29,516 nucleotides of DNA from an uncultured Collinsella sp. (GCA_958418185.1 CATZEP010000009.1:1-29516); one strand, 5' to 3'. Shown: positions 1-7,857, numbered from the stretch's first letter. Program-made: numbers and translations. The notes: generated by a model not told the origin, from the letters alone.

Positions 1-9
1 CCTACGAAA

Positions 10-35
10 ATCGCCGCGCGGCAACGCGGGGCGAT
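10..35. other. GC-rich hairpin at window start
   Basis: An 11-nt inverted repeat with one mismatch closes on a gcaa loop (arms 10-20 and 25-35). No T-run follows on the plus strand; on the minus strand it is followed by TTTT. It may be the terminator of a gene outside the window or part of the leader of the GTPase gene that follows. Positions 36-150 contain no other feature I can support. Confidence 0.25.
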
Positions 36-150
36 GAGCTCGGTCGGGGGATAGGGCCCGCTTCGCCCGCCGGCTCGTAAATTGTATCATCCAGTGTGGA
101 ACGAGGACGCCCGTTGCCACGTGCGATGGGCTTGTAATAAGAGGAGAGCC

Positions 151-2154
151 ATGTCGAAGCAAGCGGTCGTTGGAATCTTGGCGCATGTCGATGCCGGCAA
201 GACCACGTTGGCCGAGGCCATGCTGTTCAACGCGGGTCGCATTCGCAAGCGCGGCCGCGTGGACGATGGCGATTCGCATCTGGATACGAACGCGATCGAG
301 CGCGAGCGCGGCATCACAATCTTCTCGTCGCAGGCCGTGCTCGACCACGGCGATACCCACGTCATGCTTGTGGATGCGCCCGGCCACGTCGATTTTTCGG
401 CCGAGGCGGAGCGCACGCTGCGCGCGCTCGACTATGCGATTTTGGTTGTGGGCGCCAACGACGGCGTGCAGGGGCACACCGAAACCTTGTGGCGCCTGCT
501 TGCACGTTATGACATCCCGACGTTTATCTTTATCAACAAGATCGATTTGGAGAATCCCGGCCGCGATGTTTTGCTGGCACAACTTGGGCAACGTCTTTCC
601 GAGGGCTGCCTGGATGCTAACGAACTGTTGGCGGGTGGTGCCGTTCAGGAGGACGCTGCTGCGTTGGACGAGGCGGCGCTCGAGGAGTTTCTCGAGACGG
701 GTGAGCTTTCCGTCGCGACGCTGTCGCGCATGGTTGCCGAACGCAAGCTCTTTCCCTGCTTTGCCGGCTCGGCGCTCAAGGACCAAGGCGTGGACGAGCT
801 GCTGGATGGCATATGCGCGCTGATGCGCGAACAGGCGTGGCTCCCGGAGTTTGCCGCGCGCGTCTATCGTGTCAGCCGCGGGGATCGCGGCGAGCGCTTG
901 GCTTGGGTTAAAGTGACCGGCGGCACGCTGCATGCCAAACAGGGGATTAATGGACGTTCCGGTACCGAGGCGTGGGAGCAGAAGGTCGATCAGGTCCGCA
1001 TCTATAACGGCGAGAAGTATGGGCTTGCCCAAGAAGTTGCTGCTGGCGGTATTTGTGCCGGGACGGGTCTTGCGCACGCTCGCCCAGGGAACGCCCTGGG
1101 CGCGGAATCCGCGTGCGATGCGCCCGTCATTGCGCCAGTCCTCACCTATACGGTGCTTCCGGGCGAACACGATGTCCACGCGGTGTTCAAAGCGCTGACT
1201 GAGTTGGCGGACGAAGATCCCATGCTCGGCGTAGGCTGGAACACCCATCTTGAACAAATACATCTGCAGCTTATGGGGGCGGTGCAGCTCGAGGTCGTGC
1301 AGCGGGTGTTGGCCGATCGCTTTGGCCTTTCGGTTGTGTTTGAGTCTGGCGGCATTCTCTATAAGGAGACTATTTCGCAGCCGGTCGAGGGCGTGGGCCA
1401 CTTTGAGCCACTGCGCCACTATGCCGAGGTGCATCTGCGTCTGGAGCCGTTGCCGGCGGGTTCGGGCGTGCAGTTTGGCACCGTGACCTCGACCGATGAG
1501 CTCGATCTTAACTGGCAGCGTCTGGCACTCACCAACGCCATGGAGCGCGATCACCTGGGCGTGCTGACCGGCTCGCCCATCACCGATGTGCGCATTACGC
1601 TCACGGGCGGCCGTGCGCATGCCAAACACACCGAGGGCGGCGATTTTCGCCAGGCCACGTACCGCGCGATTCGCCAGGGGCTCATGCAGGCGCGTGAGGC
1701 TGGCGCGGCGGTGCTGTTGGAGCCGTGGTACCACTTTGAGCTCGAGGTGCCGGGGGAGTGCGTGGGCCGGGCGCTCTCGGATGCCACGCGCATGGGTGCC
1801 GAGTACGAGCCACCGACGATGACGGGGGACCGGGCGAAGCTTGTGGGTCGCGTGCCGGCATCCGAGGTGCAGGACTATGCCCTGGAGGTAGCTGCCTACA
1901 CGAGCGGTCGCGGGCATCTGTACCTGGAGTTCGCCGGCTATGCGGCTTGCCATGATGCCGAGCGCGTAATCGAGACGGCCGCCTATGAGCCCGAGGCCGA
2001 TCTGCCCAACACGCCCGACTCGGTCTTTTGCTCTCACGGCGCTGGTTACACGGTCAAATGGTACGACGTACCCGCCGCGGCGCACGTAAAGATCGATCCC
2101 GCCACCTTCCGCCCCTGGCGAGCAGCAGACGCCGAGTTTTTCGGCCATAGGTGA
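151..2154 (+). CDS. Tet(M)-like ribosomal protection GTPase (EF-G superfamily)
   Basis: This 667-residue protein belongs to the translation-factor GTPases that resemble EF-G and the Tet(M)/Tet(O)/Tet(W) ribosomal protection proteins, which bind the ribosome and release tetracycline with GTP hydrolysis. Visible motifs are G1 AHVDAGKT (11-18), G2 RGIT (53-56), G3 DAPGH (75-79) and G4 NKID (129-132). Domains II to V follow, with the EF-G-IV-like stretch around THAKHTEGGDF. Length fits Tet RPPs (about 640-660) better than EF-G (about 700). The start is ATG 151, preceded by GAGGAG at 141-146; the frame stays open upstream to a TTG at 82, but no ribosome site supports that. The sequence looks well diverged from acquired tet genes, and base composition matches the neighbours, so it is probably a resident chromosomal gene. 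Actual tetracycline resistance is unproven. Confidence 0.85.
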   Translation: MSKQAVVGILAHVDAGKTTLAEAMLFNAGRIRKRGRVDDGDSHLDTNAIERERGITIFSSQAVLDHGDTHVMLVDAPGHVDFSAEAERTLRALDYAILVVGANDGVQGHTETLWRLLARYDIPTFIFINKIDLENPGRDVLLAQLGQRLSEGCLDANELLAGGAVQEDAAALDEAALEEFLETGELSVATLSRMVAERKLFPCFAGSALKDQGVDELLDGICALMREQAWLPEFAARVYRVSRGDRGERLAWVKVTGGTLHAKQGINGRSGTEAWEQKVDQVRIYNGEKYGLAQEVAAGGICAGTGLAHARPGNALGAESACDAPVIAPVLTYTVLPGEHDVHAVFKALTELADEDPMLGVGWNTHLEQIHLQLMGAVQLEVVQRVLADRFGLSVVFESGGILYKETISQPVEGVGHFEPLRHYAEVHLRLEPLPAGSGVQFGTVTSTDELDLNWQRLALTNAMERDHLGVLTGSPITDVRITLTGGRAHAKHTEGGDFRQATYRAIRQGLMQAREAGAAVLLEPWYHFELEVPGECVGRALSDATRMGAEYEPPTMTGDRAKLVGRVPASEVQDYALEVAAYTSGRGHLYLEFAGYAACHDAERVIETAAYEPEADLPNTPDSVFCSHGAGYTVKWYDVPAAAHVKIDPATFRPWRAADAEFFGHR

Positions 2155-2176
2155 CAGAGGGGCAGCCCCTTTGTCA
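2152..2176. repeat. Palindrome of the GGGACAG-core type, starting at a stop codon
   Basis: Arms TGACAGAGGGG (2152-2162) and CCCCTTTGTCA (2166-2176) pair over 11 bp, with one G-T wobble, around a 3-nt CAG centre. The left arm begins on the TGA stop of the GTPase gene. No T-run follows, so it is not a standard intrinsic terminator. Its AAAGGGG-CAG-CCCCTTT layout matches the other intergenic palindromes in this window. Confidence 0.6.
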
Positions 2177-2181
2177 GATTC

Positions 2182-2214
2182 AGTTGGTATAACTCGGTAT
2201 AAGTTGGTATAACT
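2182..2214. promoter_or_regulatory. Two 13-bp direct repeats spaced 20 bp, candidate operator/promoter
   Basis: AGTTGGTATAACT occurs exactly at 2182-2194 and again at 2202-2214, with a third GGTATAA between them (2196-2202). The 20-bp period places both copies on about the same helix face. Each copy has AGTT/AACT dyad ends and includes a TATAAC that could act as a -10 element. It lies 34 bp upstream of the AAA+ ATPase start and is probably an operator for the ATPase/UvrA-like pair. Confidence 0.4.
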
Positions 2215-2247
2215 GTTACCAGGATTTACCGATCCGAGGAGGCCGAC

Positions 2248-3366
2248 ATGAATCCAAATCCCTTTAAGCCAACGGCAGGTAAGCGGCCTCCGATGCTCAT
2301 CGGTCGAGAGTCGGTCATCGAAGATTTTGAGGAAGGACTCGACAACGGCGCCGGAGCGCCGGGTAGGCTCATGCTCATTACGGGAAACCGCGGCTGCGGC
2401 AAAACGGTTCTCCTGCGGGAGCTGCAACGTCTAGCCAGCGAGCGCGGATGGGCGGTTATCTCCGATTCCGCTTCGCTTGGCTTATGCGACCGCTTAGCCG
2501 ACGCGCTTCGCTCGAATAAGCCCGTTGTGACGTCAATGGAGTTCGGTCCGTCGTTTGGCCGGATGTCGGTCGAGGCGGCGCGAGCAAAGGGCGAAACGTT
2601 GCGAGGGCTGGTCAACGAGCGCCTCAAGAAGCTCGGTCCAGGCAAGGGCATACTGTTTGCGATTGACGAGGCACAATCGGCGTCTATCGAGGAACTGGCG
2701 GCCCTTGCCGTTCTCTATCAGCAGTTGCTCGGAGACCAGGATGCCACGGGCTTGCCCGATAGCGACCAGCGCGGTCTTGCGCTGGTGTTCGCTGGCTTGC
2801 CCAGTATGGTTGACGATCTGCTCGAAGAGCCGAGCGTGACGTTTTTGCGGCGTGCCCAGCAGCGTACGCTGGAGGCGATATCTTTGCCCAAGGTACGCGA
2901 TTCGTATATCCAGACGGTCAAAGACGCTGGTCTTTACGTTGACGCGGAGACAGCGGACCTTGCGGCGCACAAGAGCATGGGGCATCCCTATATGGTTCAG
3001 CTGGTGGGATATTACATGTGGCGGTCTGCTGTCCGGCGTAGCTCGCAGGTCATCGAAAGGCGCGATGTCGAGGATGGCCATGCGGATGCCGTCTCCGAGT
3101 TCTACGAAGCGGTTGACGCGCCTCTGTATTACGGGCTGCGCAGTCCACAGCGCCTCTTTATCGAGGCCATGGCGGTTGAAGAGGGCAAACCGACGCGCAT
3201 GGCGGATATCATTGAGCGCTGCGAGCGTACCCAGAGCTGGGCGAGTAAATATCGCGCAAGCCTGATTCGCGAGCGCGTCATCGAAGCTGCCGGATACGGC
3301 CTCGTCCGGTTTACCGTGCCCATGCTGGGCGCGTACATTCGCGATCGAGTTATATGGCATGAGTAG
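2248..3366 (+). CDS. AAA+ (ORC1-like) ATPase with C-terminal helical/winged-helix region
   Basis: A 372-residue P-loop ATPase. Walker A GNRGCGKT is at 46-53 and Walker B ILFAIDE at 135-141, followed by a sensor-1-like LALVFAGLP strand. A conserved TFLRRAQQ segment follows, and the last 80 residues look helix-turn-helix-like (MADIIERCERTQSWASKYRASLIRERVIE). The N-terminal NPFKP...GRESVI pattern is typical of Orc1/Cdc6-like archaeal-type ATPases found in bacteria. Start ATG 2248 follows GAGGAGG at 2236-2242. The 3' end overlaps the UvrA-like ORF, indicating co-transcription and likely translational coupling. It is homologous to the minus-strand gene at 5913-7013. Likely cytosolic and possibly DNA-binding; the biological role is unknown. 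Confidence 0.75.
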   Translation: MNPNPFKPTAGKRPPMLIGRESVIEDFEEGLDNGAGAPGRLMLITGNRGCGKTVLLRELQRLASERGWAVISDSASLGLCDRLADALRSNKPVVTSMEFGPSFGRMSVEAARAKGETLRGLVNERLKKLGPGKGILFAIDEAQSASIEELAALAVLYQQLLGDQDATGLPDSDQRGLALVFAGLPSMVDDLLEEPSVTFLRRAQQRTLEAISLPKVRDSYIQTVKDAGLYVDAETADLAAHKSMGHPYMVQLVGYYMWRSAVRRSSQVIERRDVEDGHADAVSEFYEAVDAPLYYGLRSPQRLFIEAMAVEEGKPTRMADIIERCERTQSWASKYRASLIRERVIEAAGYGLVRFTVPMLGAYIRDRVIWHE

Positions 3367-5872
3367 GGTGATAAAGGTGACGGAACAGAAGATGAGCCCG
3401 CAGGCTATCGAGGTACGTGGCGCACGTGTCCATAACCTTAAGGACATCGATATCGATATTCCGCTGGGAAAGCTCGTGGGTATTGCCGGCGTGTCAGGTT
3501 CGGGCAAGAGCTCTCTGGCGCTGGGGGTTCTTTATGCCGAGGGCTCGCGTCGTTACCTGGAGGCGCTCAGCACCTATACTCGACGTCGCCTGACGCAGGC
3601 CGAGCACGCTCAGGTGGACGAGGTACTGCACGTGCCGGCGGCGCTCGCGCTGCACCAGCGTCCGAGCGTGCCGGGCGTGCGCTCGACCTTTGGCACCATG
3701 ACCGAGCTCAACAATAGCCTGCGTTTGCTCTTCAGCCGCTGTGCCCATCACGTGTGCCCGCATTGCGGGGCGCGTGTGGAGCCGAGCCTTAACGTGGCTG
3801 CGGGCCTGTCGCTCACGTGTCCGACATGCGGCCGCGAGTTCTACGCGCCGAGTGCCGAGGATTTGGCTTTCAATAGCGGTGGTGCATGCCCCACCTGCGG
3901 TGGCACCGGCGTCATGCGCGAGGTGGACGAGGCGAGCCTGGTGCCCGACGAGTCAAAGACTATCAACGAAGGTGCGGTCCTTCCCTGGGGCACGCTCATG
4001 TGGGATCTGATGAAGCAGGTGGCCGGCGAGATGGGCGTACGCACCGACGTGCCGTTTAACCAGCTCACGCCTCAGGAGCGCGACATCGTGTTCCATGGTC
4101 CGGCGGTCAAAAAGCACATTCTCTACGTTCCCAAAAACGGCGAGGGCGCCACGCCGCTCGACTTCACCTATTACAACGCCGTCTATACCGTGGAGAATGC
4201 GCTTGCCAAGGTTAAGGACGACAAGGGGCTCAAGCGCGTTGCGCGCTTTCTGCGCGAGGGGCCATGCCGTGACTGTGGCGGCACGCGCCTCTCCGAGGCC
4301 GCACGCCAGCCCCAGGTACGCGGTATCAATCTGGCACAGGCGGCGGCCATGACATTGGGCGAGGCGATTGAGTGGGTGCACGGGGTGCCCGCATCCTTGC
4401 CGGCCGAGATGCAGCCCATGGCAGTGGATATCTGCGATTCATTTTTGCGCACGGCTCGTCGCTTGGTCGACCTGGGGCTTGACTATCTCTCGCTCGACCG
4501 CGCCGGCGCCACGCTCTCCACGGGTGAGCGCCAGCGCGTCCAGCTCGCCCGCGTGGTGCGCAATCGCTCGACGGGCGTGCTCTATGTACTGGACGAGCCC
4601 TCGATTGGCTTGCATCCTGCCAATGTCGACGGCCTGGTGGGCGTGATGCGCGATCTGGTGGATGACGGCAACACCGTGGTTGTTGTCGACCACGATACGC
4701 GCGTACTGGCGGAAGCCGACTATCTTGTCGAGATGGGCCCCGTTGCCGGAGCAGGCGGCGGCAATGTGATCGCCGCTGGTACGGTAGACGAGGTCGAGCA
4801 ATCGCAGAGCAGTCGCATCGCGCCGTTTTTGCGCGCCGAGCCCAAGCGCTTGCGTCCGCAGGTGACTGACGACGAAATGTTCGACCAGGGCCATATCCGC
4901 ATGGCGACCGATGCCATCCATACCGTCAAGCCGCTCGAAGTCGATATCCCGCGCGGTCGCTTGGTTGCGGTTACGGGTGTTTCGGGTTCGGGCAAGACGA
5001 CGTTGGTGCTCGAGACGCTCATCCCGGCACTCAAGGCGCAGGCAGCTGGCGAGCGCCTGCCGGGGCACGTGCGTTGGGTCGATGCCGAGGGTATTGCCCG
5101 CGCAAACCTGATTGACGCTACGCCCATCGGCGCCAACGTGCGCTCGACGGTAGCGACTTATGCCGACATCCATGATGAGCTGCGCCGCGCTTTCGCCCGT
5201 ACGCCCGAGGCCAAGGCGGCCGGCTACAGGGCGGGTGCCTTTAGCTATAACACTGGCGCCTTGCGCTGCCCTACGTGCGATGGCACGGGCTCGATATCGC
5301 TCGATGTGCAGTTTTTACCTGATGTCGAGATCGTCTGCCCGGCATGTCGCGGTTCGCGTTATGCAGACGCGGCTTCGCATATCCATCGCGAGGGCAAGGA
5401 CGGGAGTCTGCTTACGTTGCCGCAGCTCATGGATATGAGTGTGGACGAGGCCCTCGACGCCACGGTGGGACTCAAGAAGGTTCAGGCGCGCTTGCGGACC
5501 TTGCACGACTTGGGCTTGGGCTATCTCACGCTCGGTGAGCCCACGCCGGCGCTCTCGGGCGGCGAGGCACAGCGTCTTAAGCTTGCGAGCGAGATGGGCC
5601 GCGTGCAGGACGATGCCGTATTTGTGTTCGACGAGCCCACGATTGGCCTGCATCCGCTCGATGTTCAGGTGCTGTTGAACGTGTTTGACGGCCTCGTTGC
5701 CAAGGGCGCCACAGTTATCGTGATCGAACACGATCTCGACCTTATCCGCAATGCCGATTACGTGATCGACATGGGCCCGGGCGGTGGCGATGCGGGTGGG
5801 CAAATCGTCTGCGCCGGCACGCCGAGCGACATCGCGGCCTGCCCCGCAAGCATCACCGGCCGCTATCTATAG
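3359..5872 (+). CDS. UvrA2-like ABC-type ATPase lacking the UvrB-binding domain
   Basis: Up to 837 residues with two ABC ATPase halves of the UvrA family. Half one has Walker A GVSGSGKSS (about 44-52), an altered signature LSTGERQRVQLARV and Walker B LYVLDEPSIGLH. Half two has GVSGSGKTT, LSGGEAQRLKLAS and FVFDEPTIGLH. Zinc-type CPxC pairs lie near 133-136, 154-157 and 187-190, with another CPTCDGTG in half two. Only about 20 residues separate the first two CPxC motifs, where canonical UvrA (about 940 aa) has the roughly 115-residue UvrB-binding domain. That is the UvrA2/DrrC architecture, linked in known cases to DNA-drug tolerance rather than UvrABC excision. The start is uncertain: ATG 3359 overlaps the ATPase gene, whereas GTG 3377 has the better ribosome site (GGTGAT at 3367-3372), and ATG 3392 best matches the family N-terminus. 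Confidence 0.85.
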   Translation: MSRVIKVTEQKMSPQAIEVRGARVHNLKDIDIDIPLGKLVGIAGVSGSGKSSLALGVLYAEGSRRYLEALSTYTRRRLTQAEHAQVDEVLHVPAALALHQRPSVPGVRSTFGTMTELNNSLRLLFSRCAHHVCPHCGARVEPSLNVAAGLSLTCPTCGREFYAPSAEDLAFNSGGACPTCGGTGVMREVDEASLVPDESKTINEGAVLPWGTLMWDLMKQVAGEMGVRTDVPFNQLTPQERDIVFHGPAVKKHILYVPKNGEGATPLDFTYYNAVYTVENALAKVKDDKGLKRVARFLREGPCRDCGGTRLSEAARQPQVRGINLAQAAAMTLGEAIEWVHGVPASLPAEMQPMAVDICDSFLRTARRLVDLGLDYLSLDRAGATLSTGERQRVQLARVVRNRSTGVLYVLDEPSIGLHPANVDGLVGVMRDLVDDGNTVVVVDHDTRVLAEADYLVEMGPVAGAGGGNVIAAGTVDEVEQSQSSRIAPFLRAEPKRLRPQVTDDEMFDQGHIRMATDAIHTVKPLEVDIPRGRLVAVTGVSGSGKTTLVLETLIPALKAQAAGERLPGHVRWVDAEGIARANLIDATPIGANVRSTVATYADIHDELRRAFARTPEAKAAGYRAGAFSYNTGALRCPTCDGTGSISLDVQFLPDVEIVCPACRGSRYADAASHIHREGKDGSLLTLPQLMDMSVDEALDATVGLKKVQARLRTLHDLGLGYLTLGEPTPALSGGEAQRLKLASEMGRVQDDAVFVFDEPTIGLHPLDVQVLLNVFDGLVAKGATVIVIEHDLDLIRNADYVIDMGPGGGDAGGQIVCAGTPSDIAACPASITGRYL

Positions 5873-5873
5873 A

Positions 5874-5908
5874 CAATGAGGCAAAGGGACAGCCTCTTTG
5901 CCTCATTG
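5874..5908. repeat. Palindrome of the GGGACAG-core type between convergent genes
   Basis: Arms CAATGAGGCAAAG (5874-5886) and CTTTGCCTCATTG (5896-5908) are a perfect 13-bp inverted repeat around GGACAGCCT. It begins 2 bp after the UvrA-like stop and ends 4 bp before the stop of the convergent ATPase gene, filling the gap. No T-run follows on either strand. It could end transcription from both sides or be an inserted repeat. Confidence 0.65.
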
Positions 5909-5912
5909 ATGC

Positions 5913-7013
5913 CTATTTCACGCATTGAGCCGCGAGATAGTCGCGGAAGAATGGCAATTCAAATGCGACGAGCCCTCGTCCTCGTTCCCCGATGATGCCG
6001 GCATCTATCATGCGGCGTCGGTAGCGGGAGACCTGCTGCGGCGAACGCTTAAGGCGCTCGATAAGGTCGGCGGTGGTGGACTCTTCTTCGTCATCGAGCA
6101 TGGCGATGAGGAATCGCTTGTCCTCTGCGGTGAGTCCCCGATAGGTTGCCGCGAGGATTCGGTCGTCCATCTCGTCGCGCGCGATTTTGATTCCCAGGTC
6201 AAAGTCGCGTGACGAGATTTCCTTCGAATCGCTTGTGAGATCCCAGGCACGGTAGCCTACGAGTTGCAATAGGAAGGGAAAACCAGAGATCGAGCGAACG
6301 GCTCTATCGATTCCCTCAGCATCTGCCAGACGATCGTTTTCCTGGATTGTGCGAATCAAAGCCTCGCGCACGTCATAGTCGGCAATGCGACCCAGATGAT
6401 ATTGTTGGGCGCGGCGAAGGAACGAGACCGTCTTGTGGTTCAGCAACGTCGAGACGTTGTTGGGAAGTCCCGCCATGAGCAGGGCGACGCGTTTCCCATC
6501 GGTCACAAAGTGCTGATACGTGGCTGCGAGCTGGATCATCTCGTCGAGTGTCGGGTCCACCTCGTCAACCGTGACGAGCAGACCGGTGCCCGCCTCGTTG
6601 AGCTGGTCGATTATGTCGCTCATGCGATAACGCCAGGTTGAGGCACCGTGAACGCGATTGACCTCGATGCTGCCGAGCGGTGCAATTCCGAGACCGGTGA
6701 CTTCGAAGTTCTTAGACGGGTCGATAAGATGGCCGGCGGCGCGTTTCGTCCCGAACTCGATTTCCTCAAGCATTCCCGGGAGCGCGGTCGTCTTTACGGC
6801 TATCCAGCCGTGGGATTCCGCCCTTGTCGCGAGCGACGACATGAGAGCGGTTTTACCGGTTCCACGCGCGCCTGAGAAGATCGAGGTCAATTCTGGGCGC
6901 CTGCGCTGGCTCAAGAAGGCACGGTCCAAATCCCGAATAATCTGTTGTCTGCCAGCGAGATGGGCAGGAACCTCACCAAAACTGGGGGTAAACGGGTTCT
7001 CGAGATATTTCAC
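5913..7013 (-). CDS. AAA+ (ORC1-like) ATPase, homologue of the gene at 2248
   Basis: A 366-residue P-loop ATPase with Walker A GARGTGKT (48-55) and Walker B LLVTVDE (146-152). The strand VALLMAGLP and the segment VSFLRRAQQ match LALVFAGLP and VTFLRRAQQ in the plus-strand ATPase upstream of the UvrA-like gene. The C-terminus is a helix-turn-helix-like region (TADLIERLKRSPQQVSRYRR). Start is GTG at 7013-7011, preceded by AAAGGAGAG on the coding strand. It converges on the UvrA-like gene, so the UvrA-like gene is bracketed by related ATPases. Its role is unknown; DNA binding by the C-terminal domain is inference. The two proteins share only scattered identity, so they are old paralogues rather than a recent duplication. 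Confidence 0.75.
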   Translation of the reverse strand: MKYLENPFTPSFGEVPAHLAGRQQIIRDLDRAFLSQRRRPELTSIFSGARGTGKTALMSSLATRAESHGWIAVKTTALPGMLEEIEFGTKRAAGHLIDPSKNFEVTGLGIAPLGSIEVNRVHGASTWRYRMSDIIDQLNEAGTGLLVTVDEVDPTLDEMIQLAATYQHFVTDGKRVALLMAGLPNNVSTLLNHKTVSFLRRAQQYHLGRIADYDVREALIRTIQENDRLADAEGIDRAVRSISGFPFLLQLVGYRAWDLTSDSKEISSRDFDLGIKIARDEMDDRILAATYRGLTAEDKRFLIAMLDDEEESTTADLIERLKRSPQQVSRYRRRMIDAGIIGERGRGLVAFELPFFRDYLAAQCVK

Positions 7014-7100
7014 AAGGCTCTCCTTTCACACCGCCATTTAACTTCATTTTACTTTAGTTAATTCTGATTAAAAGTGAGGGCTCTTTATCTAGAGCATCGA
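7014..7100 (-). promoter_or_regulatory. AT-rich leader of the second AAA+ ATPase
   Basis: This gap is strikingly AT-rich for the window. It contains an inverted repeat TTAACT (7038-7043) / AGTTAA (7056-7061) with 12 bp between the arms, just upstream of the ATPase ribosome site. It is a candidate operator or promoter. I cannot place a convincing -35/-10 pair. Confidence 0.3.
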
Positions 7101-7757
7101 TTAGGCGTGTGTGCCATCGGCGTGGCGCTTGAATGCGACAAAGGGACGGTCCCTTTGTCGCATTCCCGGAAAGCCTGTTTGGCGCAGGGCTTCGTAGAGG
7201 ACGATGGCGGCGCTGTTGGAGAGGTTGAGTGCGCTGATGCGGTAGTCGTCCGGGTTGACGAAGTTGCCGCAGATATCCTGTTGAAGGATGGTCTCGTGGC
7301 TGTCCTCGGTATGCCCGAGCGATTCCTCGTGAGCTTCCCAAGCCTCGGCGTTATCGAGTGAGTCGCAATCGCGCAGCATGGGGATGCGCTCGCAACGCTC
7401 GGGCGCCGCGGCAAGCAGTGGCTCGGGAATGCCCGAGCTCTCGCTGCCAAAGACCAAAAAGTCGCCGTCGCGGTAGGTGCTTTGCGCATAGGTACGGCGC
7501 GCCTTTTTGGTCAGCAGATGCAGGCGGCCATCGGCGGGGGAGAGACCGTTGCGCGCAAGAAAATCCTCCCAGCCGGCATAGGTCGTCACATCCAAGTTTT
7601 GCCAGTAGCCCAGGCCGGCGCGACGTACCGTTTTGTCGTCGAGCGAAAACCCCAGCGGCTCAACCAGATGCAGACGGGCGCCGGTGACCACGCAGGTACG
7701 GCCAATATTGCCCGTATTGGCCGGAATCTCGGGCGCATACAGCACAATGTTGAACAT
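7101..7757 (-). CDS. trmL: tRNA (cytidine/uridine-2'-O-)-methyltransferase, TrmL/SPOUT family
   Basis: A 218-residue SPOUT methyltransferase. In E. coli the homologue 2'-O-methylates wobble position 34 of leucine tRNAs using S-adenosylmethionine. The start MFNIVLYAPEIPANTGNIGRT is diagnostic; FGSESSGIP (103-111) and LNLSNSAAIVLYEALRQ (177-193) form the cofactor knot. Start ATG at 7757 follows AAGGAGA; the frame extends 16 codons further upstream, but that part lies in a palindrome. Two oddities: about 40 extra residues (roughly 135-175) sit between RIPM and NLSN, where E. coli TrmL (157 aa) has about ten, and residues 199-218 after GFPG are encoded largely by a 35-bp palindrome. Confidence 0.85.
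   Translation of the reverse strand: MFNIVLYAPEIPANTGNIGRTCVVTGARLHLVEPLGFSLDDKTVRRAGLGYWQNLDVTTYAGWEDFLARNGLSPADGRLHLLTKKARRTYAQSTYRDGDFLVFGSESSGIPEPLLAAAPERCERIPMLRDCDSLDNAEAWEAHEESLGHTEDSHETILQQDICGNFVNPDDYRISALNLSNSAAIVLYEALRQTGFPGMRQRDRPFVAFKRHADGTHA
7131..7165. repeat. Perfect 17-bp palindrome inside the trmL 3' end
   Basis: Arms at 7131-7147 (GAATGCGACAAAGGGAC) and 7149-7165 are exact reverse complements with a single G between. The centre reads GGGAC-G-GTCCC. It lies within the coding sequence of the trmL C-terminal tail, starting directly after the codons for GFPG. Same core class as the palindromes at 5874 and 7781, but with unrelated outer arms. Confidence 0.75.
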
Positions 7758-7780
7758 GAATCTCCTTGGCTCAGAACGAA

Positions 7781-7819
7781 AAACCACCACGAAGGGGACA
7801 GGCACCTTCGTGGTGGTTT
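7781..7819. repeat. Perfect 15-bp palindrome with GGGACAGG centre upstream of trmL
   Basis: AAACCACCACGAAGG (7781-7795) and CCTTCGTGGTGGTTT (7805-7819) are perfect arms around GGACAGGCA. It sits between the CobW-family gene stop (7858) and the trmL start (7757). On the minus strand it could act as a terminator, though no T-run of useful length follows. It is another member of the GGGACAG-core set. Confidence 0.7.
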
Positions 7820-7857
7820 GGCGGTTACGTGGGCGGAAAATGCCCGCTTGGATAAAC

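Noticed and set aside
126..137. Four-codon ATG-GGC-TTG-TAA leader peptide before the GTPase gene as a tet-type attenuator
   Set aside because: It has no ribosome site of its own and no clear attenuator stem between it and ATG 151.
2533..3507. 324-codon minus-strand frame across the AAA+ and UvrA-like genes
   Set aside because: Spans the junction of two convincing plus-strand genes and shows no domain or start signal.
151..7013. Resistance or defence genes as a mobile island
   Set aside because: No integrase, transposase, tRNA-end attachment site or flanking direct repeats, and base composition is like the rest of the window.
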